Virus record (IMG/VR): IMGVR_UViG_3300047546_001263
Coordinates: 1-64,000 of that record
DNA length: 64,000 nt
Reading direction: 5' to 3' (one strand)
From: a virus
The position numbers and the translations under genes were made by a program. Shown here one piece after another: positions 1 through 7,716 of the stretch; the stretch's first letter is position 1, and each line of letters begins with the position of its first letter. Below the pieces are notes generated by a model. It made no database searches and was not told the origin of the DNA. It saw nothing but the letters and a program-made list of their open reading frames with translations.

Positions 1-211
1 TCTTAGGAACTAATACAATATCTCCTACTTTAGCATTAACTCGAATATAATGTCCAAATTCAGATTGACGTCCTGGTCCTATAGCTATTACTTGACCCAT
101 TTCTGGACGTTCTTTACCCATATCTGGGATTACGATATTACCATACATTTGCTCATCTTCCTCGATAGGTTTAATAAGCACACGGTCATTTTGAGGTTCT
201 AATACTTTCAT
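1..211 (-). CDS. groES: GroES-like co-chaperonin, C-terminus cut by window edge
   Basis: The minus-strand frame opens with ATG at 209-211 and stays open to base 1. It starts MKVLEPQNDRVLIKPIEEDE and continues with the typical Cpn10 pattern of an acidic turn, a mobile-loop region (MYGNIVIPD), then GQVIAIGPG and VGDIVLVPK. GroES caps the GroEL folding chamber. T4-like phages often carry their own version (T4 gp31) to let the host chaperonin fold the capsid protein, and I infer that role here. About 70 residues are visible of the roughly 90-100 usual for the family. It lies just downstream of the Hsp20 gene and has its own promoter at 237-266. Confidence 0.9.
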   Translation of the reverse strand, partial: MKVLEPQNDRVLIKPIEEDEQMYGNIVIPDMGKERPEMGQVIAIGPGRQSEFGHYIRVNAKVGDIVLVPK

Positions 212-236
212 GATGTTTATAACTTGTTTATTAAAT

Positions 237-266
237 TTAATATACGAACTATTACTTTAAAATCAA
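237..266 (-). promoter_or_regulatory. Bacteroidetes-type promoter upstream of groES
   Basis: Read on the minus strand: TTG (264-266), a 19-nt spacer ending in TTCG, then TATATT (239-244) followed by AA. The -7 element ends 28 nt before the groES ATG. It belongs to a family of eleven such sites in the window with near-constant spacing. Confidence 0.7.
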
Positions 267-284
267 ACTCTAGGGCAGAGTTTT

Positions 285-692
285 TTACTTAATTTTTAAA
301 GTTTTTGGTTTAGCTTTTTCCGAAATAGGGATAGCAATTTCTAACAAACCATTTTCAAGCTTAGCTTCTGCTTTACTTAGATCATACTTTGCTGAGATTT
401 TATATCCTAAATCAAAAGAACGTCTTGCTAGACCTCTATGTATTGTTCCGGGATGTAACGTATCATCTTCTTCCGGTTTTTTATAACTAATTTTGAGAAT
501 ATCTTCTTCGATATTCACTTTTACATCTTCCTTTGTAAGACCGGTACATGCGACTTCGAAGTGAAGTTTGTCGTCGGTGTAGAAAATGTTTAAGGGGTGT
601 GGTTGTTTTGCCGTTGCGGCCGAGAGGAATCCACTTGTTGGGTGGAAAAAGTTGTGAAATAAGATGTCGAATTCATTGAAATTTGTACTCAT
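285..692 (-). CDS. Hsp20/alpha-crystallin small heat-shock protein
   Basis: 135 residues, the normal size for a small heat-shock protein. The alpha-crystallin domain spans about residues 30-125: FEVACTGLTKEDVKVNIEED, then LKISYKK, a RRSFDLG strand and the signature ENGLLEIAIP near the C-terminus, ending in the basic tail KPKTLKIK. These ATP-independent holdases bind unfolding proteins, and small Hsps are recurrent in T4-like marine phages. It sits directly upstream (in transcription) of GroES, forming a small phage chaperone set that may help virion protein folding during the burst. There is no signal peptide, so it is cytoplasmic. Confidence 0.9.
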   Translation of the reverse strand: MSTNFNEFDILFHNFFHPTSGFLSAATAKQPHPLNIFYTDDKLHFEVACTGLTKEDVKVNIEEDILKISYKKPEEDDTLHPGTIHRGLARRSFDLGYKISAKYDLSKAEAKLENGLLEIAIPISEKAKPKTLKIK

Positions 693-782
693 TTGATTTA
701 CAGTTTGTGAGGTCCTAAGATCCTCGGTTTAACATTTGGTTAATATAACTACTCGCCCTAGAGTCGATTTAATATAAATATC

Positions 783-1127
783 TTATGTCCAAAAAACCTG
801 CACACCTATAATAGCGCATGCAAGTAAAAGACATACGAATGTTTTTGTTGTAACCGGTTCATTAAATAGTGCATAACTCATTATATAAAAAACTATAATA
901 CCTATTCCAAACCCTATCAAACGGCTTGGCCATATCTCTCCATTAAAAGCAGCTACAAATTTTTCTACTGATTTAATGAACAGAATAGAAATAGGAATTG
1001 ATATTAATAAGACCCAAAATGGATATTTAGCATACCATCCCCACTTTATATTTCCTTGGAGCTGTAGGAACGTTATGATTTGAGCCAACGTTCCATACAA
1101 TGCTCCTTCTAGTAATAATTTATACAT
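783..1127 (-). CDS. Multi-pass membrane protein of unknown function
   Basis: About 114 residues from MYKLLLEGALYG. An in-frame ATG at 1145 would add six residues but overlap the polymerase stop by 11 bp, so I prefer the inner start; neither has a clear ribosome site. Three to four hydrophobic stretches are visible (around YGTLAQIITFLQ, FWVLLISIPISILFI, LIGFGIGIIVFYIMSYALF and CLLLACAIIGVQVF), so it should be an inner-membrane protein. The family is not recognised. It follows the DNA polymerase gene and precedes Hsp20, with a TATTTATA element just past its stop. Confidence 0.6.
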   Translation of the reverse strand: MYKLLLEGALYGTLAQIITFLQLQGNIKWGWYAKYPFWVLLISIPISILFIKSVEKFVAAFNGEIWPSRLIGFGIGIIVFYIMSYALFNEPVTTKTFVCLLLACAIIGVQVFWT

Positions 1128-1134
1128 AATAATT

Positions 1135-3450
1135 TTAGTGCCCATCTCTCCAGTTATCAGAAATCTCTGGTGGTGCTTTTAGGGTTACACCCGGAAGAAC
1201 TGTTGTAGTTTCCATGATGTTTCGTACTATAGGCGCAAACATCTCTGCGTCTTTTTCCGATACGTTTATAATTAACTGGTCATGTACTTGAGCTTGCACT
1301 CTAGCATCAATACCTAGCTCTTTTGCTTTACGGTTAATCTGAACTGCTGCTCGGTTTACTACCGCAGCTGCTAATGATTGTAGTTGAAAGTTGAGACAGT
1401 TATTAAGACCATTACGGTAATCTCTATAAAGAGCCATTACCTCGTCCTTACCGTACTGAGTTGCTAGTTCATTTCTAAACTTCCAATCCATGATCTTTTC
1501 TCCGTATCTATCATAAATTCGTTTTACCTTAGGTAAGTGACGAATACGTCCTACATAGTTAGTAATAAAACCATGCTCTTTAATTTGCTTACGAGAGTTT
1601 TCTCTCCAAGACTTTAATTCAGGGAAGCCATCTAAGTAACCTTGTACGAGCTTCTCTGCTTCTTTCTGAGGAATACCTAACGTCATACCTAAAGCATAAG
1701 CCTCCATACCGTAGGCAATTCCTAGTGAGTATGCTTTAGCCTGGTTACGTTTAACCGGATCTAGTTTTTTAAGATAGTTAGGAGCTTTCTTATCTGGAGA
1801 AACACCTTCTAGTTTCTCAGTCTGAATAGCTACAGTAGAGTAGAAATCCCATCCGTTATTAAAGATCTCTTGGAGTTTAATATCACCTGCTACAGAAGCA
1901 AAACAGTGAGGTTCTAGAGATTCGTAATCGGCATCGATTACTTTACGTCCTTTACCTGCAATCAAAAATGCACGAACGATGTTAGTATATTTTACGATGA
2001 TAGGAGCATCTTCTCCTTCTTCTTTAGGCTTAGGTAATTGTTGAGCATCAGAACCATATCGTCCAGATACAGTACCGTTCTGCTTAAAGTAGAAATAGTA
2101 ACGACCATCTTCTGAACCGTCAATAAAACGGTCAATATAGGTAGACTTGATCTTAAGTAACTTATTATAGATTCGTAGATTTTCTGCCCAAGTATATTCT
2201 TTAGATAAGTCCTCTAACATCTCCATATCAAATTGATCGGTTCCTTTAGTAGTTTTAGACTTAGCCTTGATGCCCATATACTTAAATACAATCTCACCTA
2301 AGTGCTTTTTAGATTGAATGTTAATGTACTCACCGTCATTAGCTTCTTTCCACATCGACATCGAAATACGAGCAACCTCTAATGGATCTAGTAATTTAAC
2401 ATCCCCGGTAAGTAAGAATTCTTTATAGATAGAATCTTCTAGTTCAGAAACAGTCTTATTAGTAATAGAGTATTTACCAGTCTTCTCAGATCGAGGTAAA
2501 GGTAGAGAATACCTTTTACATAGTTCTTGAGCCCAGTTACCTTTATTAGTAGGTGGATAGTTATTGAATGCAGTATCCATAACCCAGTTCTTACCGTCAT
2601 CAGTAGCTAAAAGACTCTTCATTACGATCTTCTTATTCTCAATAAGATCTGCCTGTATCTCAGTGTGTACCTGACGAAGTAAATCCATATCAAGATCAAC
2701 ACCATACTCTTCCATTGGAACAGTAACTTCACGGTAGATAGGCATTACCTCATCTTCAAAGAAAAACTTCTCTAGATTTTCATCTTTAAGTTTCTGGAGG
2801 TATAGGTTACATATACGTAAAGTTAAGTCGGTATCGGCAGCAGCATACTTAGATAAAATCTCCATATCAGCTTTATAGATTTCAAAGCTTTCTTTAGTGA
2901 TACTACCTCCGTTTTTCTTAATAGATTCTTTTAGTTCAATTTGCTCTTGGTTAGCAGCAGTCTCTACATCTAGCCCTAAAGCTTTTTGATTCATAATAGC
3001 AATAGACTTCAATCCAAAAGGATTACCGAAACCAAAAGCACCTTCCTCATAAACTGTATGTACAAGTAAACCTGTATCTACCCAAAGATCTTCTAATAGG
3101 TCAATTCCATAATAATTCTTTACAAATCGAGTATCGAAAGAGGCATTATGCATTACTAATTTCTTACCTTTTAACATAGGAAGAAGCTTCTTAGTAATAC
3201 TATGAGCTCCTTTACCCCCAATAGTACATTCCTCTAATTGCTGTAAAGTAGGATTCCATACCTGAGTTGGTAAGTAGAAACCTATACCTTCTTCTCCTGA
3301 TACTGACCATCCTACAATACTGCCTTTACGCATGTTAAGGGAGTCAGTCTCTGTATCGAATGCTAGCACTTCTGAAGCATTAATATGTTCGATTAGTAGG
3401 TTAACTAACTCTACAGAATCTACGGTGTAGTATTTTTTTTCTATATTCAT
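1135..3450 (-). CDS. Family A DNA polymerase with 3'-5' exonuclease
   Basis: 771 residues; the main replicative polymerase candidate. The N-terminal DEDD exonuclease is intact: AFDTETDSL (residues 30-38), HNASFDTRF and YAAADTDLTLRI. Polymerase motif A is DADYESLEPHCFA (about residue 504; Asp and Glu kept), motif B is RNQAKAYSLGIAYG (about 568; Arg, Lys and Tyr kept, with Leu at the Phe762 position of E. coli Pol I) and motif C is VHDQL (about 722; Gln replaces Glu). It is unusual for a T4-like phage to use a Pol I/T7-type enzyme instead of family B, but this occurs in some non-enterobacterial myoviruses. It overlaps the nuclease gene upstream by one base. A second, degenerate family A protein is at 48275-49597. 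Confidence 0.93.
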   Translation of the reverse strand: MNIEKKYYTVDSVELVNLLIEHINASEVLAFDTETDSLNMRKGSIVGWSVSGEEGIGFYLPTQVWNPTLQQLEECTIGGKGAHSITKKLLPMLKGKKLVMHNASFDTRFVKNYYGIDLLEDLWVDTGLLVHTVYEEGAFGFGNPFGLKSIAIMNQKALGLDVETAANQEQIELKESIKKNGGSITKESFEIYKADMEILSKYAAADTDLTLRICNLYLQKLKDENLEKFFFEDEVMPIYREVTVPMEEYGVDLDMDLLRQVHTEIQADLIENKKIVMKSLLATDDGKNWVMDTAFNNYPPTNKGNWAQELCKRYSLPLPRSEKTGKYSITNKTVSELEDSIYKEFLLTGDVKLLDPLEVARISMSMWKEANDGEYINIQSKKHLGEIVFKYMGIKAKSKTTKGTDQFDMEMLEDLSKEYTWAENLRIYNKLLKIKSTYIDRFIDGSEDGRYYFYFKQNGTVSGRYGSDAQQLPKPKEEGEDAPIIVKYTNIVRAFLIAGKGRKVIDADYESLEPHCFASVAGDIKLQEIFNNGWDFYSTVAIQTEKLEGVSPDKKAPNYLKKLDPVKRNQAKAYSLGIAYGMEAYALGMTLGIPQKEAEKLVQGYLDGFPELKSWRENSRKQIKEHGFITNYVGRIRHLPKVKRIYDRYGEKIMDWKFRNELATQYGKDEVMALYRDYRNGLNNCLNFQLQSLAAAVVNRAAVQINRKAKELGIDARVQAQVHDQLIINVSEKDAEMFAPIVRNIMETTTVLPGVTLKAPPEISDNWRDGH

Positions 3451-3914
3451 TATGCAAATTTTTCGATTAAAGGATTCTTATCTACAGGTAACCATACTCC
3501 AATGCTGCCATCTTTCAAATGAGAGGTCTTAATACTACGATCTTTTAATCGTTTATCAATGTAACCTCTCATCTCATTGACGCTATAAAAGTATATATTC
3601 TTAGTATATACACTATAGCAAAATATCCAGTCAGATTTAGTTGTATTAAACCAACCTAACTTACCGGTGCCTTTATAAAGCTCCATGAACGTAAGTCCTG
3701 ATTCACCGATATTAGCCTTTGCATCACCTCTATCCCAGGTGTTAGTCTTTCGATTAAAGAATTCGAAATCTAAACCTTTTTGTTGATAGCCTTTAAATGC
3801 AGAGTAATCGGTTAGGTCTTTTACTTCTGTAATCTGACTTAGAGCTTGAATAACTGCGTATTCCCCTACTCTACCCTTCTCTAACTTTAATTGAAAATCT
3901 TCTTTTGTAGCCAT
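3450..3914 (-). CDS. Putative PD-(D/E)XK-type endonuclease
   Basis: 154 residues from MATKEDFQLKLEKG. An in-frame ATG at 3968 is rejected because a terminator (3948-3979) and a promoter (3938-3968) fall in that segment, and the promoter -7 box ends 23 nt before the chosen ATG. The spacing of GRVGEYAVIQAL, KGLDFEF and RGDAKAN, followed by GESGLTFMEL, resembles the Glu, Asp and (D/E)-x-K core of restriction-endonuclease-fold nucleases. I infer a phage nuclease of the Holliday-junction/recombination type. It overlaps the polymerase start by one base, so the two are probably translated together. Family membership is not proven. Confidence 0.55.
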   Translation of the reverse strand: MATKEDFQLKLEKGRVGEYAVIQALSQITEVKDLTDYSAFKGYQQKGLDFEFFNRKTNTWDRGDAKANIGESGLTFMELYKGTGKLGWFNTTKSDWIFCYSVYTKNIYFYSVNEMRGYIDKRLKDRSIKTSHLKDGSIGVWLPVDKNPLIEKFA

Positions 3915-3937
3915 ATTATAACCTTTATTATTATACC

Positions 3938-3968
3938 TTAATGTACGAAAAAAAAGGGGAAGTTCCAA
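3938..3968 (-). promoter_or_regulatory. Bacteroidetes-type promoter for nuclease-polymerase operon
   Basis: Minus strand: TTG (3966-3968), a 20-nt spacer ending TTCG, then TACATT (3940-3945) and AA. The spacer contains the 3' arm and T-tract of the terminator at 3948-3979, so one transcription unit ends where the next begins. Confidence 0.75.
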
Positions 3969-3979
3969 CTGCTTCCCCT
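3948..3979 (-). terminator. Rho-independent terminator after the 87-aa gene
   Basis: On the minus strand AGGGGAAG (3972-3979) pairs perfectly with CTTCCCCT (3955-3962) across a 9-nt loop and is followed by a run of Ts. It lies directly past the stop of the gene at 3985-4248, ending the QueF-containing unit. Confidence 0.85.
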
Positions 3980-3984
3980 ATTAT

Positions 3985-4248
3985 TTAATACTCTCCGTAA
4001 AGATCAAATTTCTCTGGTTCCGGAGGGGTAACTGTGATTTCCTGCTCACGGATTGCGTAAAGCTTTCCGGCAAGTGGATCTAATCTATATGCTCCTTTAA
4101 ACTTAGTCTTACGTAGGTAGGTTGTCAATGTTGGAACCAACCCTTCTATAACAACTCCTAAATCTATGTTCAGCTCCCAGTTATCACCAGGAGGAACACG
4201 GGTAGCAATATGCTCTGTAAATTCTTGTTTAATTACTTCTGTTGCCAT
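3985..4248 (-). CDS. Conserved-looking small protein, unknown function
   Basis: 87 residues, soluble, with no signal peptide or recognised domain. It contains NWELNIDLGVVIEGLVPTLTTYLRKTKFKG and an acidic, Pro-rich C-terminus ending LYGEY. Its ATG shares one base with the QueF stop and it is the last gene before the terminator at 3948-3979, so it is co-transcribed with the 7-deazaguanine genes. Whether it takes part in base modification is unknown. Confidence 0.6.
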   Translation of the reverse strand: MATEVIKQEFTEHIATRVPPGDNWELNIDLGVVIEGLVPTLTTYLRKTKFKGAYRLDPLAGKLYAIREQEITVTPPEPEKFDLYGEY

Positions 4249-5159
4249 TATTGACGTAACGTTTTAGCGATAGTATATTCTGGATCTGTAAAGAAATCTG
4301 GGATTAAGCTTTGGTGTGTAGCTCGAATAGGATTAATATCTAAACCTCCTCTACGGGTATACAAACAAGCCACCATTAACTGTTCTGGATTGTAAGCATC
4401 AGTTAAATGCTTGAATACCATTTCACAAATCTCTTCATGAAAGTGAGAAACAGTTCTATGGGAAACAATATACTTTGCTAACGATTCAGCAGAAGGTATG
4501 TTATTACCTATAATACGAATATAAACATCACCCCAATCTGGTTGATTTGTTACTCTACAGTTTGAACGTAGTAAATTAGATTTAACTTTCATATCTACAA
4601 GCTGGTCTGATACTCCTGCAACGTCTAACTGAGAAGCATCTGATTTAAAAGAAGTAAAGTCTACTTTATCTAAGTCAGCAGCTTCAGCTAAATCGGTATA
4701 GCCTACAAAAGTTAACGGATTAGCTTCGTCACTAGATGAATAAAAACTAACAGTAGTCTCTGTACTTAGCAATTCATCTAAATCTCTCTTTACTCTAGCT
4801 TCAATACCTGCAATACAATCTGCTGCAGTATCTCCGATACGAGTCATATTGAAAGAGTTTAAATATAACTTAATAGATTTAGATTCTACGTGAAATTCCG
4901 AAGATGCAGGACATACAATCTTTAACATACCTGCTACAGGCTGTCCTTTAGTTGTAATAGCTGAAACTTCATATGCATTCCAAGTATCTACTCCTACAAA
5001 TTCCTTGCCTGTCAACTCATACGCTTCACGGTTTAAGTAACGAGGGATTTTAACTAGTAACTCTGGATCGTAAGTATCTTTATAACCTTCACCACCGACT
5101 TTACCTAAATGCTTACCAGCAATGGCTACTACTGCTTCTTGATTTTTTTCGTTTGACAT
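4248..5159 (-). CDS. queF: QueF, NADPH-dependent preQ0 reductase (bimodular type)
   Basis: 303 residues, close to the long bimodular QueF of E. coli. QueF reduces the nitrile 7-cyano-7-deazaguanine (preQ0) to 7-aminomethyl-7-deazaguanine (preQ1). The QueF signature ESKSIKLYLNSFN is at residues 92-104, the catalytic Cys is C201 in NCRVTNQPDW with the following Asp, and HFHEEICE and YTRRGGLDINPIR are typical. It is followed by a P-loop kinase, a formyltransferase and a DpdA-like transglycosylase upstream in the same strand. In this context its product should feed DNA modification and not only queuosine in tRNA. Its presence implies the modified base is at the preQ1 level or beyond. Confidence 0.95.
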   Translation of the reverse strand: MSNEKNQEAVVAIAGKHLGKVGGEGYKDTYDPELLVKIPRYLNREAYELTGKEFVGVDTWNAYEVSAITTKGQPVAGMLKIVCPASSEFHVESKSIKLYLNSFNMTRIGDTAADCIAGIEARVKRDLDELLSTETTVSFYSSSDEANPLTFVGYTDLAEAADLDKVDFTSFKSDASQLDVAGVSDQLVDMKVKSNLLRSNCRVTNQPDWGDVYIRIIGNNIPSAESLAKYIVSHRTVSHFHEEICEMVFKHLTDAYNPEQLMVACLYTRRGGLDINPIRATHQSLIPDFFTDPEYTIAKTLRQ

Positions 5160-5160
5160 A

Positions 5161-5679
5161 TTATTTTATAAAATTTAAAATTTGATCTACTCTTTGCATA
5201 GGTGAACCAGTTATAGTTAAGTAAGGTTGTCTAACTGTTTCTAATTCTGATTTAAAACGTTCATCTATCTTCTTTCTCCACTCTTCATTAACACTTCTCA
5301 CTCCATCATCTACTGATTCGAATTCAATAGGAAAATAAACATAATGTGTATATTCTCCTTTGATTCTATTCCAAGTATCTTGAATAAAGTCATGAGTACC
5401 TCTATCTATACCGTCCATGAAACAAGTATAAACTAAAACGTCCATATAACATCTATCTAAGACTAAGTTATAAGGTTTAAGTAAAGCTTCTAAGTGAAAA
5501 GAACTAATAGCTAACTGAGTAGCATCACTACCATACTCGTTGATAGGAAATCCATAACTTGCTACAGTTCGAGTAGATTCATTTATAAACTCATACTTAG
5601 GTAATTTATTCTTAAGAAGCTCATATACCGTAGTCTTACCTGTACTACTTGCTCCTACTAATGCTATTCTTTTTATCAT
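5161..5679 (-). CDS. P-loop kinase, NadR/AAA_28-like
   Basis: 172 residues with a Walker A motif GASSTGKTT at residues 9-17 and LDRCYMDVLVY, a pattern like the nucleoside-binding DR motif of nucleoside/nucleotide kinases. The arrangement resembles the ATPase domain of NadR (ribosylnicotinamide kinase) and AAA_28 proteins. The substrate cannot be read from sequence; a nucleoside or nucleotide is most likely. It sits one base from QueF and overlaps the formyltransferase stop by 4 bp, so it is tightly inside the 7-deazaguanine operon. A role in nucleotide supply or handling of the modified nucleoside is only a suggestion. Confidence 0.7.
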   Translation of the reverse strand: MIKRIALVGASSTGKTTVYELLKNKLPKYEFINESTRTVASYGFPINEYGSDATQLAISSFHLEALLKPYNLVLDRCYMDVLVYTCFMDGIDRGTHDFIQDTWNRIKGEYTHYVYFPIEFESVDDGVRSVNEEWRKKIDERFKSELETVRQPYLTITGSPMQRVDQILNFIK

Positions 5680-6242
5680 GACAAAACTACTTTTAAAAAC
5701 TTATACCACATATACAATGCCTTATCTCTTAATGTAAGATAAAAAGCTCGTTCATCCAACCCTTCTTGTAAAAATTCTTCATAATCTATAACTTCTCCTT
5801 CGTCAACTCCAGCAGTTACTTTATGTAAAACCGCTCCTGCTGTTACGTATTGCTTAAAAGATCTTTCTTGAGGATCTTTACCTTTTAATTCTGGATACTT
5901 TGTAATAAGCCCTGGGTGTCCGTTAAAGATTCTATATCTATCACAAATCTCAGGAGGCATTACTCTTAACCATCCGTGCAAGGTAACTACTAGTTTCTCA
6001 GGCGGAGCTAGATGATTAAATAGATACTCGTAATCCTGTAATGTAGGTTTATTCGGAGTTACATAGAAAAAAGGTAATTTTAGTATCCTCTCATCTACCT
6101 TACGTAAATGCTCTGGTCTTTCATTAGTCACAATTAAATTAGGCCATCTACCTAATTTCTCAGACAATGCTACTATCTCAGAACCTGTTTGAGAAAAGAA
6201 AGCTACCCACTGATTGCTAGTATTTGGTTGATCCGTTTGCAA
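5676..6242 (-). CDS. dpdN: PurN/Fmt-fold formyltransferase, candidate DpdN (dPreQ1 formyltransferase)
   Basis: 188 residues. The formyltransferase catalytic triad is visible: Asn107 and His109 in FNGHPG, then Asp147 in GAVLHKVTAGVDEGEVI, matching Asn106/His108/Asp144 of E. coli PurN. These enzymes move a formyl group from 10-formyl-tetrahydrofolate to an amine. No other purine synthesis gene is present. The gene lies between QueF and the transglycosylase, and preQ1 offers a free aminomethyl amine. Published work on phage 7-deazaguanines proposed a dPreQ1 formyltransferase named DpdN giving 7-(formylamino)methyl-7-deazaguanine, and this gene fits that prediction. Exact orthology is untested, so a GAR- or sugar-formyltransferase remains possible. 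Its 5' end overlaps dpdA by 26 bp. Confidence 0.75.
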   Translation of the reverse strand: MQTDQPNTSNQWVAFFSQTGSEIVALSEKLGRWPNLIVTNERPEHLRKVDERILKLPFFYVTPNKPTLQDYEYLFNHLAPPEKLVVTLHGWLRVMPPEICDRYRIFNGHPGLITKYPELKGKDPQERSFKQYVTAGAVLHKVTAGVDEGEVIDYEEFLQEGLDERAFYLTLRDKALYMWYKFLKVVLS

Positions 6243-7020
6243 ATTGTCTAAATCTTTGAATGTTAAATAATACCTTACTTACGTCTTCTACATTAGCATT
6301 AATCATCTCAAATAATTTTTGAGACTCTTTATCCCATAAACCTTCTTCTTTGTACTCAATGCCCTTAATACCATGAACTACCGGGTTAGACGTATCTAGT
6401 GAATAAATCCAGTCGTAATTTGCATGCTTATAGAATGCAAACTCTTGAGGTAATCCACATCCAAGTAAATGATGAGGTTTATCTACATTAATAACACCGT
6501 CTTTAAGTAGATCTCCAAGTAACTTCACACGTCCTAACATCCAGCTAACATACTTATTAGGATGTGGTACTGATTGTGTATAATACGAGTAGTCAAAAGA
6601 TATAGCTATCATATCTACGTTAGCTACCTTATCCATATGTTGATAACATTCAACTATCTGCTTATAGGTTCTTCCTTGAACTACCCCTATCTTTTTATTT
6701 TTAATTTCTGAATACTTACTATTCCACATATCCATAGAAGCCATAGTTTTAACACTATCTTCTAATACGTCTGGTACTATATACCAAGTAGGGTTTAGTT
6801 TCTTAATCCACCATGCAAATTCTTCTGAATCAAATGCATTTCCTAATTCAAAAATAGAATTATCTAGAATTACCTCTCTACCTTTCTCAATAGCATCATA
6901 AAATAAGTCATAGTACTCATAATCTTCTGCAAATAAATGCACTAAAGCATAATCGTAGTCTGTATACTGTTGAACAGTTTCAAAAATACTTTTTGGAGAT
7001 TCGTGAGCTATCTTAATCAT
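6217..7020 (-). CDS. dpdA: DpdA-like 7-deazaguanine DNA transglycosylase (TGT fold)
   Basis: 267 residues with TGT-like landmarks: ILDNSIFELG (Asp53, in the place of DSGGF), a PDVLED segment, GVVQG (residues 112-116, like GIVQGG), a HHLLGCGLPQEF strand (LGCG 186-189) and SLDTSNPV with Asp209 in the nucleophile position. The zinc cluster of tRNA transglycosylases is missing, as expected for compact phage DpdA proteins. DpdA replaces guanine in DNA with a 7-deazaguanine base after replication. The adjoining QueF and formyltransferase point to preQ1 or formyl-preQ1 as the inserted or final base. Its subfamily (DpdA1-4) needs a tree. It overlaps the neighbours on both sides. Confidence 0.82.
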   Translation of the reverse strand: MIKIAHESPKSIFETVQQYTDYDYALVHLFAEDYEYYDLFYDAIEKGREVILDNSIFELGNAFDSEEFAWWIKKLNPTWYIVPDVLEDSVKTMASMDMWNSKYSEIKNKKIGVVQGRTYKQIVECYQHMDKVANVDMIAISFDYSYYTQSVPHPNKYVSWMLGRVKLLGDLLKDGVINVDKPHHLLGCGLPQEFAFYKHANYDWIYSLDTSNPVVHGIKGIEYKEEGLWDKESQKLFEMINANVEDVSKVLFNIQRFRQFANGSTKY

Positions 7021-7207
7021 TTGTTATATCGTTTAGAGTTTTTTGAACATCTTGCAATTGCTCTGCTAACTTGTCAAGTAAATCATCTGCTTGCTTTGTT
7101 AGGTCAACATTATTTAACAGAGAAATAACTGCCGATAAAGGCACCATTTCAGTCTGGTATGCTTGTACGTAGACAGCATGCTTTTTTACATCTTCTATTA
7201 ACGACAT
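7013..7207 (-). CDS. Small helical protein, unknown function
   Basis: 64 residues, soluble, strongly heptad-like in the C-terminal half (LLNNVDLTKQADDLLDKLAEQ and LQDVQKTLNDI), suggesting a short coiled coil. It overlaps DpdA by 8 bp and shares one base with the MazG-like gene upstream, so it is co-translated with the modification genes. No family is recognised; a small adaptor or oligomerisation role is possible. Confidence 0.55.
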   Translation of the reverse strand: MSLIEDVKKHAVYVQAYQTEMVPLSAVISLLNNVDLTKQADDLLDKLAEQLQDVQKTLNDITND

Positions 7208-7677
7208 TAGAAAAACTTTTTTAGATCTGGTTTAAAATAATTTACCGACTTCATTACCTTTCTATCTCTAGTTCGGTATACAATATAGAAGTCTCCTACC
7301 TTCTCGTAATGACAAGGCTCTCCTTGCTGCTCAGAACGTACATTAACAGTCTCAATAGCCTCTTCTTCTGATTTACAAGCTTTAGACATATTAGATGCTT
7401 GAACTTCCGCATAAGCGTCATTGAACTTATCTTTAAGTCCGTGTAACATTACACCATTACCTAACGATACGTAAGTAATATCACATAAAGCATCTAATAC
7501 TTCTACAATATCACCTTTCTCACATGCTTCTTTATACTCTTCTAGTTCTTCTAGAATAAAGTTATATACAAATTCCCACTCTTTACGTTCAGGTATAACT
7601 GGGGTATAGTTATTTGGTTTACCGAAGGTAGCGTTAAATAGCTCTACTTCGTTCACAAAAGGTACGTTATTTTTCAT
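7207..7677 (-). CDS. MazG/HisE-like NTP pyrophosphohydrolase
   Basis: 156 residues. The all-alpha NTP-PPase metal motif is visible: ILEELEEYKEA (Glu43, Glu44, Glu47) followed by EVLDALCDITYVSLG (Glu59, Asp62, Asp66), then a third helix FNDAYAEVQASNMSK typical of the PRA-PH/MazG superfamily. These enzymes hydrolyse (d)NTPs to (d)NMP and pyrophosphate. In phages they are often next to nucleotide metabolism genes and may clean the pool or lower (p)ppGpp signalling. It has its own promoter (7682-7712), whose -7 element ends only 6 nt before the ATG, so the leader must be very short. Confidence 0.8.
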   Translation of the reverse strand: MKNNVPFVNEVELFNATFGKPNNYTPVIPERKEWEFVYNFILEELEEYKEACEKGDIVEVLDALCDITYVSLGNGVMLHGLKDKFNDAYAEVQASNMSKACKSEEEAIETVNVRSEQQGEPCHYEKVGDFYIVYRTRDRKVMKSVNYFKPDLKKFF

Positions 7678-7681
7678 ATAC

Positions 7682-7712
7682 TTAATTTACGAAATTAATC
7701 AATAGGAAGCAA
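7682..7712 (-). promoter_or_regulatory. Bacteroidetes-type promoter upstream of MazG-like gene
   Basis: Minus strand: TTG (7710-7712), a 20-nt spacer ending TTCG, TAAATT (7684-7689) and AAG. It is close to the ATG at 7677, implying a nearly leaderless mRNA. Confidence 0.75.
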
Positions 7713-7716
7713 CTTA

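Noticed and set aside
5676-6242. Formyltransferase as methionyl-tRNA formyltransferase working with the phage tRNA-fMet
   Set aside because: It lacks the C-terminal tRNA-binding domain of Fmt (188 versus about 310 residues) and sits between queF and dpdA, so a role on preQ1 is more likely, although not proven.
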